DNA of 64,000 nt, taken from contig JAREIK010011488.1 of the NCBI GenBank assembly GCA_029783825.1, forward strand, positions 1 to 64,000, in the 5' to 3' direction. Within the stretch, counting starts at the first letter, position 1, and each line of letters starts with the position of its first letter. Source of the stretch: Sapria himalayana. Taxonomy: Eukaryota; Streptophyta; Magnoliopsida; Malpighiales; Rafflesiaceae. Shown here in pieces: positions 38,001 through 49,828 of the stretch. A program made the position numbers and the translations under genes. The notes below the pieces were generated by a model. The model did not search any database. It saw nothing but the letters and a program-made list of their open reading frames with translations, and was not told the DNA's origin.

Positions 38001-41000
38001 GAATATGAAGGATAACAATAAAAAAAATAAGAATAATAATAATAACTAGAATTAGAAGAATTAGAAGACTTAGAAGAATTAGAAGAATAAAAAAAGAAAA
38101 ATAAGTATAAAAATTACAAGAATAATAAGAAAAATAAGAAGAATCAGAAGAATATGAAGAATAGTGTAGAATACGTAGAATATTAAAATAAAGAAAAATA
38201 AATAGAAAATGAATAAGAAGAATAAATAGAATAAGAAGAATTAAAATAATAAAAGAATAAGAAGAAAAAGTATAATAAAAAATAAGAAAAATAAAAGAAT
38301 TAGAAGCATAAGAAGATTAATAAGAATAAGAAGAATAAGAAAAATAATAAGAATATGAATAATAAGAAGAATAAGAAAAATAAGAAGAATAATAAGAATA
38401 AGAATAATAAGAAGATTAAGAAATCTAAGATGAATAAAAAGAATATGTAGAATTAGAAGAATAAGAAGAATAAAAAGATATAAATAATAAAAAGAATAAG
38501 AAGAAATATGAATAAGAAGAATAAGAATAATAAGAATAATAAAAAGAATAAGAATAATAAGAATAATATCTAGAATAAGAAGAATAATAATACTAAATAA
38601 AATAAGAAGAATAAGATGAATTAGAAAAATAAGAAGAATAAAAAAATAATAAGAACAATAAAACTAATAAGAAGAACAAGAATAAATCGAATAACAAAAT
38701 TATATAAAATAATTAATTTGAATAATATGAATAATAATAATAATAATAAGGATAAGAGCATAATTAGAATATGAAGAATAATATGAATAAGTAGAATAAA
38801 TAGAATAAGTGGAATAATAAAAATAAGAAGATGAATAATAAGAATAAGAAGAATATGAATAATAAAAAATAACAAGAATAACAAGAATAAAATGAATAAA
38901 TATATTAAGAAGAATAAGAAAATATGAATAATAAGTAGAATAAAAAGAATAAGAAAAATAATTAGAAAAAGAAGAATATGTAGATTAAGAAAAATAAGAC
39001 AAATAACTAGAATAAGAAGAATAAGAAGAATTAGAAATATAAGAAGAAATGTAAAAAAAGAAGAATAAGATGGAAAACAAGAAGAAGAAGAATAAAAAGA
39101 ATAAGAATAATATGAAGAATAATAATAATAACTAGAATAAGAAGAATATGAAGAATAATAATAATAACTAGAATAAGAAGAATTAGAAGAATTAGAAGAA
39201 AAAGAAGAATAAAAAAAGAATAAAAAGAATAAAAATTACAAGTATAATAAGAAAAATAATAAGAATATGCAGATTAGTAGTATAAGATAATTATTAAAAT
39301 AAGAAGAATCAGAAGAATATGAAGAATAAGTAGAATAATAATAATAATAATAATAATAAGATGAATAAATAGAATAATAAGAATTAAAATAAAAAAAAAG
39401 AATAAGAAGAAAAAGAAGAATAATAAAAATAAGAAAAATAAAAGAATAAGAATAATAAGATGAATAAGAAGTATTAGAAGAATAAGAAGAATAAGAAGAA
39501 TAATAAGAAAGAAATTATAAAGAAGAATAAGTAGATTAAAATGAATAATAAGAATAACTAGAATATGAAGTTTAAGAATAATAAAAAAATAGGAAAATAA
39601 GAAAAATAATAAGAATAATAATAATAAAGGATTAAAAAGAATATGAAGAATAAGAAGAATAAGAAGAAAAATACGAATAAAAAGAATAAGAATAATAAGA
39701 AAAATAAAAAGAATAAGAAAAATATGAATAATAATAATAATAAAAGTATAATAAGAATAATAAGAATATGAATAATAAGAAGAATAACTAGATTAAAAAG
39801 AATAAGAATAATAATAAGAATAAAAAGAATAAATAGAATAAATAGAATAGATAGAAAAATAAAAAACAAGAATAACAAGAATAAGATTAATTTGAAGAAA
39901 ATGAAAAATAAGAAGAATAAGAAAAATAAGAATAATAAAGAATAAGAAGAATAAAAAGAATAAAAATATTAAAAATATTAAAAATAAAAAGAATAAAAAA
40001 AGAAAAGAAGAATAATAAGAATAAGAAAATAAGAATCATAGAAGAATAACAAGAATAATAAGAATAAGAATAATTAGAAGAAAAATAATTATAAAAATAA
40101 GAAGAATATGAATAATGAGAAGAATATGAAGAATAAGAAAAATAAAAAAAAGAAGAATAATAAGAATAATAAGAATAAAAAAATATGAAGAATAAGAAGA
40201 ATATGAGAATAAAAAGAATAAGAATAATTACAAGAAGAATAAGAATATAAAGAATAAGAAGAAAAAGAAGAATAATACGAATAATTAAAATTAAAGAATA
40301 CGAAGAATAAGAAGAATAAAAACAATAAGAAGAATTAGAAGAATAGGAAAAATAAGATAAATAAGAAGAATAAGAAGAATAAGATGAATTACAAGAATTA
40401 GAAGAATAAGAAGAATAATAAGAATAAGAAGAAAAAAAATAAGAAGAATATGAAATATAAGAAGAATAAGATGAATAAGAAGAATAAGAAGAATAAGATG
40501 AATAAGAAGAATAAGAAAAATAAGAAGAATAAAAAGAATATAAATATGAAGAATAAGAATAATATGAAGGATAAGAATAATAATAATAATATAATAAGAA
40601 AGATAAGGATAAAAATAATAAGAAGAAGAAAAAGAAAAATAAGAAAAAGAAGAATAAAAAGAATAATAAGAAAAGAAGAATAAGAAGAATAATAAAATAA
40701 GTAAGAATAAGAAGATAAAGAAGACTAATAAGAATAATAAGCATAAGAAGTCTAAGAAGAAAAAATAATGATAATAATAATAAAAAGAAAAATAAAGTAT
40801 GAGAAGAATAAAAATAATAAGAAGAATAAGAATAATAATAATAATAATAAGATTATGAACAATTAGTAGAATAATAAGAATAATTAGAATAACAAAAAAA
40901 AAAAAAAATAAGAAGAATAAGGAGAATTAGAAAAATAAGCAGATAACAAGAATAAGAATAATAAGAAGAATTAGTATAATAAGAAGAATTAAAAGAGTAT

Positions 41001-41318
41001 GAAGAATAATAAGAATTATAAGAATTAGTAGAATAAGAAGAAATAGAAGAATTAGAAGAATTAGAACTATTAGAAGAATTAGCAAAATATGAAGAATAAA
41101 AAGAATTATAAAAATAAGAAGAATAATAAGAATAAAAAGAATAAGAAAAATAAGAATAGTAAAAAAGAGAAGAATACGAAGAATAATAAGAATAATAAAG
41201 AATAATAAGAATAAGAAGAATAAGAAGAGTAAGAAGAATAAAAAATAATAATAATAAGTAATAGAAGAATAAGAAGAATTATAAGAATAAGAAGATAAAG
41301 AAGAATAAGAAGAAAAAA
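35020..41318. repeat. AAG/AAT microsatellite array D (longest, 6.3 kb)
   Basis: Same family. Local variants include a homogenised (AATAACAAG)n block at 37760-37826, a (GAT)n patch at 35795-35811 with a roughly 60-bp duplication around it, and a 36-bp duplication at 39111-39182. Minus-strand frames such as 39887-40744 are artefacts of the pyrimidine strand. Confidence 0.97.
37760..37826. repeat. Homogenised (AATAACAAG)n block within array D
   Basis: Seven or so consecutive 9-bp units carry the same G-to-C change in the second triplet, with one further variant unit. This shows that 9 bp, not 3 bp, is the unit that was copied here. Confidence 0.85.
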
Positions 41319-41427
41319 ATGCTTCTTTTCTTTGAAAAATGCTCTCAACTTCTAGAGAGATAAAGACCTATTTTTTAGAGAGAGAAAGCTCCAACATTTT
41401 GTAGAACAAGCTTCTCCCAAGCTTAGA

Positions 41428-42949
41428 ATGGGTCAAAATGACTTTTTAATGAATAATAAGTTAATTGCAACTATTCTTAAAGAGCCCGCACTTATCTCTC
41501 TACTCTCGGAAATAAAAATTTGCACCCAGCAGTGTTCTTCTCTTCGAACGAGATTATGTAAATGGCAGAACCCTTTAATATAACACTTATTGCCAAATTC
41601 TCACATGGCAGGCCACGAGGTGAGGATATCAGTGAGTTTTTAATCTCGCTGAAACATAGAGGCATTGCAAAAATAGGAGTCTACGACTCCAAGCATACTT
41701 TCCTACAACTCACTACCGAGGAGGACTACAACCGGCTATGGCTGTGTGGGCCATGGTTCATCAACGGATACCCTATGTGCCTACTGAAATGGATGAAGGA
41801 GTTCTCTCATGTGTAGAAGCACCAATTGCTCTGATATGGCATTTCTTCCTGAACCTTCTTCTCCCTTATTTTAATAAGCTTGCTCTCTTATTCATAGCTA
41901 AATGTATTGGCAAGCCCATGATGATGGACGAGGCCACTGCCTCTATGACTTGTCTCTTTGGTTCAAAAGCCTTCATAGAGGCTAACCTCGAATCAAAGCT
42001 CCCACAATAAATATGGATAGGTGAAGATGAGGGTAGTTGTTTCTGGCAATCCATTGAGCCTGAGAACCTACCTAGTTTCTGTACACATTTTAGAAAAGTA
42101 GGGCATGGGTTAGAGAAGTGTAGGGTGAATATGGGCAGTAGGGGGGGGGGGGAGAATGGGCTCTCAAGGTAAGGGAAAATTAAAGGAATGGGTCATGAGG
42201 GATAGTCCCCAAGATGAGTTTGCTCCAGAGAAGGCCTTGAATTGAGATAGTAGGAAGGGGGTATTGAGTGGATAGGAAAGGGAAGATGCCTTGTTTCCTA
42301 GGGGAGAACTTCTGTGTGGTGAAATCTCTCCAGAAAAAGAAGTATTGAGGTAGGTAGCAAGGAAGATGGAAGACTAGGGAATGGAGGAATAGAAGAGGAA
42401 ACTTGTAGGGATCCTAGAAAGGGGAGGGAGGAAGAGACTTAGGCAAGGGTCTTAACAAGGAAGATGACTTCAAGAAAGAACATGGCAGAGCTGAGGCTCC
42501 CTGTAAGAAGAGATGTCTTAGACTCCATAGTCAGAATAGTTAGAGGAAGGGGTGATAGGGAGGGTAGAATAAAATACATAGACAAGGAGTGAGAGAGAGA
42601 TCTTAGTTGGATGGATAATGATATGTTGGATTTCTCTAATGCAGAAACGGAGGTCAAGAGCTGTAATTTCTTTAGTCAAAGTCCAGTTAAGCATTTGGAT
42701 ATGAAAATGACCAATGAGGATGCAGAAATAGGTATGAGAAGATGGTATACTTATACTAGAGAGGAAGCTATGGAGGAAGTTAAAATAATGGCTTTGAAAC
42801 TTAGTAAAAGTTTTAAAGAAGCTAACATGGAGTAGATGGATGGAGTTAGCTCCACAAAAAAACAAAGCAATGGTAAAAAGTATCAGAATTTGAAATATGA
42901 ATCGAAATGCAAAACAAGAGCGCAAGAAAAATCCACTCTTTATGAATAG
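41428..42949 (+). pseudogene. LINE copy 4 ORF1, broken
   Basis: ATG at 41428 opens 'MGQNDFLMNNKLIATILKEP', aligned with the start of copies 1 and 2. The DUF4283 core is open at 41562-41816: 'PFNITLIAKFSHGRP', 'LTTEEDYNRLWLCGPWFING' and 'YPMCLLKWMKEF'. In the zinc knuckle near 42075-42125 ('CTHFRKVGHGLEKC') the second Cys is Phe. A G12 run (42141-42152) follows. The C-terminal charged helix is open at 42611-42835. It ends in TAG at 42947-42949, overlapping the ORF2 ATG at 42942. Confidence 0.82.
42141..42152. repeat. Run of 12 G in LINE copy 4 ORF1 linker
   Basis: Lies just after the zinc knuckle, the same place as the G18 run of copy 2. Confidence 0.95.
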
Positions 42950-45900
42950 TTGCATATATTAGAATATTAGGGGAGTGGCTAACAAACCCTCCTTAAAAGA
43001 ATTAAAAAATTAATCAGAATGCATAAAATAAAAATAGTGGTTATATCGGAACCTATGGTAGACATTAATCAACTTGATAATTATAGAAAGCTAATGGGTT
43101 TTGAAAATGATAGGGCTAATTATAATGGGAAAATATGGGTCATATGGGCCACAAAGAATGATTTAGCTGTTCTAAAACACACAGAATAGCTAATCCACTT
43201 TAAACTTGCTAATACAGAAGCGCATATTTTGGTAGTATATGCAAAAAATACTAAAGAAGGGAGGAGGTCTTTATGGTGGGACATGGTGGAAATATCATCA
43301 AAGGATCTCCCATGGGTCATCGATGGTGATTTTAATGTGATCATATACTCCAATGAAAAGCTAGTAGGGAGATCCCCAGATGCAGAAGCAATAAATTAGT
43401 TTAATGAGGCGATTTCAAATTCAAATCTTATGGAAGTGGATTTCTTGGGTTAAGAGTATACTTGGTGCAATAACTGGAAGAAGAGAGGTGCTATTTGGGT
43501 GAGACTAGAGAGTCTTGTATAACACGAAATGGCTGGCTTTGTATGGGGGCATGAACCTACGAATATTAAACAGAACTTGTTCAGATCATAGTCCAATGCT
43601 TTTACCATTTAACTCAAGCCAGAGCTAGCAAAATAATTTAAATATCAGAACAAGTGGAGTTCTCACTCAGATTTTGATAAGATAGTGGAAAGATCATGAT
43701 CAGAACCGGCATCAGAAAATCCATTACATATTTTGGCAATCAAGATGCCTAGGTTGAAGACACTCTGAGCAAATGGAACAAAGAAGTTTTTGGAAACATT
43801 AATAAGAAGATTACATAGGCAGAAAAATAGTGGTAGGCTATGAAGCAACATATGAAAGAGACCAAAATGAAGAGAATAGATGAGAATTAAGTAGAGTAGA
43901 GGCTGAGCTAAAACTTAATCTTCACATGGTGTAAATCTTATGAAAGCAAAGAGCGAAAGTGAAGTGGCTGAAGGAGGGTGATCATAACACAAAATTCTTT
44001 CACACTATGACAAAAATTAAAACTCAAAAAATAGAATTAAAGGCATTAAAAATTCAAAAGGAGAATGGATGGAAAAGGAGGAGGATATAAAATTTCAAAT
44101 AAATGAATATGTTAAGTGATATTTATGTGAGATAGGGAGCTAGGAAGGAAAGACCTTAATGCATGCATTGGAAAAATGAATATCACTAGAAGAGAATGCG
44201 AAGCTAGAGGAACCTCCAGAAAGATGAGGAGGTTAAAAGAGTAGTTTTCAGCATGAACAAGGAGAGTGCTGCAGGACTGAATGGAAGGAATAATGCATTC
44301 TTTCAAGTATACTGCCATATTATTAAAATGGATTTAATTCAAGCCATCTCTTGGATATTTGCAGGGGCATATATAACCAAATCATGGGCTAGTTCTTTTA
44401 TCATTTTTATTCTGAAGATAAAGAACCCTCAGGGGGTAGAAGACTACCAGCCAATTAGCTTATGCAATGCAGTTACATGATTTTAGCTAAGCTATTGCAA
44501 ATCAGATTAAGTGATATTTTTTCTAGGATTATCTCACAGGAACAAACAAGCTTTGTAAAAAATAGATTAATGATGGAAAACATAAGTTTAGCTTTTGAAT
44601 TAATGAGAGACATTAGAGCTAAAGTTAGAGGACTTAACGTAGTACTCAAGCTAGACTTGTCAAAAGCATTTGATAGGGTGGAATGAGTCATTCTATGTTA
44701 TGTCATGAAGAGATAGGATTTTCAGAATTTTGGATAGACCTAGTGTGTATATACATTTCGAGCGTATGGGTCAGAATTATAATAAATGGCCAAAAAGGGG
44801 AGGAATTCAAGTTAGTCAGAGGTTTGAGGCAAAGAGATCCATTATTCCCCTAACTCTTTAACATTTATTGGTGCTTTTTCTCTTGAATTGAAGAGAGAAT
44901 GAGAAATAATACTATTTTAACATCCAGGCATCCAAAAGAGATCCCCCTAGTGGGATGTTTCACATATGCTGATGATGTCATCATCTTTACATATGCTGAT
45001 GATGTTTCACATATCCAGGCAGCCAAAAGACATTAAAAGAAAATATGGTGAAGACTTTGAATAAGAAGAAATGTTGGTTTATGTTAGCAAATAAAGCCAC
45101 GGTAAAAGTGTCTCAAAGAGTGAAAGAAATCACAAGCTTTACTCAAAAGAAAGGTGCTTTGATGTACCTGGGATGCCCAATATTTGAAGGTAGGTTAACA
45201 AAAAGAATATTAGGTTTCCTAACAGAGAAAATGAGAGGAAAGATAGTGGGGTGGAAAGAAGAATTATTAATTTTGGGAGGCAGAGCCATGTTGATAGCAC
45301 GTGTTACAAGGTTCCACTGGCACACATTCTAATAGTTATTCACTCTCTAAAAAAGGTGTTAAAGAGATTAGAGAAAGAAATGGGCAACTTCTATGGGGTA
45401 AGAGGGAGGGAAAACCTAAATTGCACTGCTAAGATGAAATACTTTATGTCATCCTAAGGAGGAGGTGGGACTGGGATTTACTAGTCTCACGGATATAGTT
45501 GGTGCATGGGCTTGTAAAGGCTGGTGAAGTTGAAAGAGAATGAAAGTCTTTGGGCATGTTTTATGCCAGCTAAATATGGATGGGAAAAGGGATCTTACAG
45601 GCATGAGAAGAAGCCTCCAAAACCTGGAAACAAATGTTAAAACATAAAGAATTAGTGGATGTGCATTCTCAATTGAAAAGTGGCTTGAAATGGATGCTAA
45701 ACGTGTCGGGCAAGTTCACTATAAAATTTGTAAAAGAATTAATAAGGAATAAACGTGAGTTGCAGCCAGTATTTAAATGGTTATGGAAGAGTGATACTCT
45801 ACAGAAGATGAAAATCTTTCTATGGAAAGCACTCTTATAAGTTACACCCGTAGACATTAATATTCAGAAGAACTGAATAGCAACAGATTCAAGGTGTGAA

Positions 45901-46814
45901 TGCTGCTTTTCTGAAAGGGAAAGCTTAGATCACCTATTTTCAAATGGGACTATAGCTAGAGAGGTGTGGAGCCAGCTGGTACTGGACTATAGTAGCAGCA
46001 AGGTGGAAAGCTAAAGGATAAGCTGTCACATTGGATTAAAGGCAAGTCTAATTATAAAGATCAAATGTTGCTCAGAGAAACATCCCACTAGTAGTAGTCT
46101 GGTGTATATGGAAAGCCAGAAATAGAAGTAGATTTGAGAATGTCCAAATGAACTCTCAAGACATACTGAAGGATATAAAAAGGGAGATCCCCATTTTATC
46201 AAGTAAAAACCCTATTATAGCACAAGTTACGAGAGTTTCAGAAGAGCTCAAAGGAGCATGAGGACTAACATATAATATAGAACAAAGGGAGGGTATAAGA
46301 GGGTAATATGGGAGAAGCCACCAATAGAAAAGCTTGCTCTCAACACTGATGGAAGCTTCTCTAAAGATATGAGGGCAATGGGAGGAGGGGGAGTGATAAG
46401 TGATTCGCAGGGAAAGATCATTAAAGAATTTACAATGGCGGGTAAGGCAAACTCAACTTTACATGCAGAGATAAAGACACTTGGGAGAGGTCTGCAAATT
46501 TGTAGAGGACTTAATCTAAAAGAGATCGTAATTCAAGTGGATTCAAATCTACTAGTTGGTCTCGCTTCCAAAATTTAGAGATGTGGAGATATGAGGAGAA
46601 GATAGAACTTATAAGAAAATATATAAAAGAATTGAAAGCGACTATAACTCATGTTTATAGGGAGACAATGCGCTAGCTGATAGGCTAGCAAAGGAAGGAT
46701 TGCATAAAGAGGAAAAAGATTTTGATAGATGCAATATTCTGGATAGATTTAGAGGGTTAGCAAGGCTAGATGAAATAGCCGGTCCTTATGTCAGAATTTG
46801 TAGAATTAGTTAGG
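42942..46814 (+). pseudogene. LINE copy 4 ORF2 (endonuclease, RT with duplicated catalytic box, RNase H), broken
   Basis: Opens 'MNSCIY' then a stop and 'NIRGVANKPSLKE'. Endonuclease remnants include 'SEPMVD', 'NGKIWVIWA' and an SDH box near 43581-43589. RT: 'SWASSFIIFILKIKNPQ' (44253-44480) and 'TSFVKNRLMMENISL', then 'VVLKLDLSKAFDRVE' (44462-44686). The YADD box is present twice, at 44965-44976 and 44992-45003, in one frame and 27 bases apart. 'ALMYLGCPIFEGRLTKRIL' follows in 45045-45332. The zinc-binding segment is near 45895. RNase H is readable at about 46335-46578 ('LALNTDGSFSKDM', 'LHAEIKTLGRGLQICRG'), keeping the DGS motif. Confidence 0.87.
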
Positions 46815-47056
46815 ATAAGGGATAAGTAAAAGGGTAGAATAAGGGTAGATGTAGGTCTTTCTATTATATAATGTTATTGAAGGATCTCACTGGCATTCTC
46901 TCAAAGCATGTAAGAATTTATAATGGAGAATACAGGAATTAATGGTGAGTAAATGGGGGGTAAAGCCTAGGATGTTAGTTTTATTCTTGTGGTGCATGTT
47001 TTATATAGATAAAGTCTCTTGCAGAATCATAAGGCTAAACAAGTTGGAATGTGTAT

Positions 47057-47082
47057 TTTTTTTTATTTTTTATTTTTTATTT

Positions 47083-47118
<36 letters not shown>

Positions 47119-47170
47119 ATTTTTATTTTTATTTTTATTTTTATTTTTTTATTTTTATTTTTTATTTTTA

Positions 47171-47201
<31 letters not shown>

Positions 47202-47249
47202 ATTTTTATTTTTATTTTTTATTTTTTATTTTTTTATTTTTTTATTTTA
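47057..47249. repeat. (ATTTTT)n / (ATTTTTT)n tract in the 3' UTR of LINE copy 4
   Basis: About 190 bp of T-rich repeat on the LINE sense strand, only some 90 bases before the element end. Open frames here (F, I, L, Y only) are artefacts. Copies 1, 2, 3 and 5 lack it. Confidence 0.95.
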
Positions 47250-47343
47250 GATACGTGTAAAAGGGAAAAGGGTAGATTTAGCTTGTATTAAATGATATCG
47301 TCCGCCAAAAGAGAGAGAGTTAATAATAAAACAAATTTTTAAA

Positions 47344-49828
47344 TAAGAAAAAAGAAAAATAAGAAAGAAAAAAAAATAAGAAGAATAAAAAAATAAGAAG
47401 AATAAGAACAGTAAGAATAATAAGAAGAATAAGAATAATAAGAATAATATGAAGAATAAGAAAATTTTTAAAGAAGTAGTAGAATAATAAGAATAACAAG
47501 ATTTACAAGAATAAAAGGAAAATGAAGTATAATGAGAAGAAGAAGAATAATAAGAATAATAAGAATACGAATAATAAGAAGAATAAGAAGAATAATAAGA
47601 ATAAGAATAATAAAAGATTAAAAAGAAGAAGAAGAATTAAAAGAATTAGAAGAAATGAAGAATTAGAAGAATATGAAAAATACGAAGAATTATAAGAATT
47701 AGAATAATAAGAAAAATAAGAAAGATTAAAATAATTAAAAAAATTAATGAATATAAACATTAGAAGAATTATAAAAATAAGAAGAATATTAAGAATAAGA
47801 AGAGATGAAAAATAAAAATAAAGAAGAAAAAAAGAAGAATAAGAAGAATAACAAAAATAAGAAGAATAAGAAAAATAAAAATCATAAGAATAGAAGAATA
47901 ATAAAATGATAAGAATAATAAGAATAAGAAGAATAATAAGATAAGAAGAATAAGAAAGAAAGAGAAGAAAAGAAGAATAAGAAGAATAAAAAAAAATAAG
48001 AATAATAGTAAGTATAATAAATAATAAGAATAAAAGAATAAGAAGAATAAGAAGGATGAAAAGAATAAGAAGAATAATAAGCATAAAAGAATAATAAGAA
48101 TAAGAAGAAATAAGAAATATAATAATAAGTAAATATAAAAATATAAGAAGAATAAGAATAAGAAGAATAAGAAAAATAAGAAGAAAAAGAATAATAAAAA
48201 TAATAAGATGAATAAGTATAATAATGAGAATAAGAATAAAAAAAAGATTAAGAAGATTAATAACAATAATAAGTATAAAAAGAATAAAAAGAATAATAAG
48301 AAAGAAATGAAAAAGAAGAAAAATAAGAAAAAAAGAATAAGAAGAATACAAAGAATAAGAAGAATAAGAACAATAAGAATAATAAGAATAATAAGAATAA
48401 TAAGAATAATATAAAGAATTAGAAAAATAAGAAGATTAAGTAGAATAAGAAGAATAAAAAGAATAAGAAGAATAAGAAGAATAAGAAGAATAAGAAAAAT
48501 AATAACAATAAGAAGAATAAAAAGAATAAAAGAATAAAAAGAATAAGAAGAATAATTAGCATAAGATGAATAATATGAATAAAAACAATTAAAAGAATAT
48601 GAATATAAATTGAATAAGAAGAATATTAAAAAAAAAGAATAAGAAAAATATGATAAATACAATGAATAAAAAGAATAAGAATAATAAGTTGAATAAGAAG
48701 AACAAGAAGAATAAAAGAATATAAAGAATAAAAAGAATAAGAATAAAAGAAGAATAAGAATAATAAGAAGAATAAGAAGAATAAGAAGAATAATAAGAAT
48801 AGGAAGATTAATTTGAATAAGAAGAATAAGAAAATAAAAAAAATAATAGAAGAATAAGAATAATTTGAATAAGAAGTATAATAAAAAAAATAAGAAAAAA
48901 AATAACAATAATAAAAATAATAAGAAAAATAACAATAATAAGAATAATATGAAGAAAATGAAGAATAACAAGAAAATGAGAATAATAAGAAAAAGAAGAA
49001 TGAAAGAATAATAAGATAAAGAAAAAATATGAATAAGAAGAATAAGAAGAATAAGTTGAATAAGATGAATAAAAAACAAGAATAATAAGAAGAATAAGAA
49101 GAATAAGAAGAAAAATAAGAATAAGAAAAATAAGAAGAATAAAAAGAATAATAATAATAAGAAGAATAAGAAGAATAAGAAAATAATAAGAATAAGAAGA
49201 ATAAGAAGATTGAGAAGGATGATAAGAATGAGAAAATAAGAAGAATAAGAAAATAAGATTAATAAGAATAATAAGAAAAATAAGAATAATAAGAAAAATA
49301 AGATGAATAAGATTAATATGAAGAATAAGAAGAATAAAAGAAAAATAAGAATATAAACAATAAGAAGACAAACAAAAATAAAAAAAAAGAATAATAAAAA
49401 GAATAAGAAGAATAAGAAAATTAAAAAATAAGAATAATAAAAAGAATAAGAAGAATAAGAAGCAAATAACAAAAAAAAATTAAGATAAATAAAAAATATT
49501 AAAATAAGTAGAATAAAAGAATACGAAAAATAAGAAAAAAATAAAATAAGAAGAATTAGAAGAATATCAAGAATATCAAGAATAAGAAGAATAAAGGAAT
49601 AAGATGAAATATTATAGTAAAAAGAACATGAAGAATAAGAAAAATTAAAAGAATAAGAATAAAAATAAAAATTAGAAGAATAAGTTGAATAAAATGAATA
49701 AGAATAAAAAGAAGTATAAGAAAATAATAAAAATTTAAAGAATAAAAAGAATGTGAATAATTACAAGAATTTGAAGAATAAGAAGAATAAGAAGAATAAG
49801 AATAATAAGAAGAAATAAGAAGAAAAAG
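47344..49828. repeat. AAG/AAT microsatellite array E
   Basis: Same family, between LINE copies 4 and 5. On the minus strand a frame of 567 codons (47769-49472) is open, composed almost only of F, L, I, S and Y. It has no domain, and composition explains it fully. Confidence 0.97.

Larger units (their letters stand above)
41319..47343 (+). mobile_element. LINE copy 4 (second subfamily), full length, broken
   Basis: 5' end with CTCTC-aacttcta-GAGAG (41342-41359), ORF1, overlapping ORF2, 3' UTR with a long (ATTTTT)n tract, and the terminus GTGTAAAAGGG then GTCCGCCAAAAGAGAG (47300-47315) and AATAAAACAAATT. Same layout as copies 1-3, but the protein sequence differs clearly from them. Flanked by arrays D and E. 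Confidence 0.88.

Noticed and set aside
39887..40744. 285-codon minus-strand frame
   Set aside because: Pyrimidine strand of array D; the same holds for the minus-strand frames at 16228-17067, 17294-17860, 25117-25686, 36380-37151 and 47503-48351.
46942..47291. Open frames of about 100 codons in the 3' UTR of LINE copy 4
   Set aside because: Produced by the (ATTTTT)n tract. They lie after the RNase H end and have no counterpart in other copies.
47769..49472. 567-codon open frame on the minus strand
   Set aside because: It lies wholly in array E. The reverse strand of AAG/AAT repeats has almost no stop triplets, so long frames of F, L, I, S and Y arise by composition. No domain, no signal, and no variation in composition.
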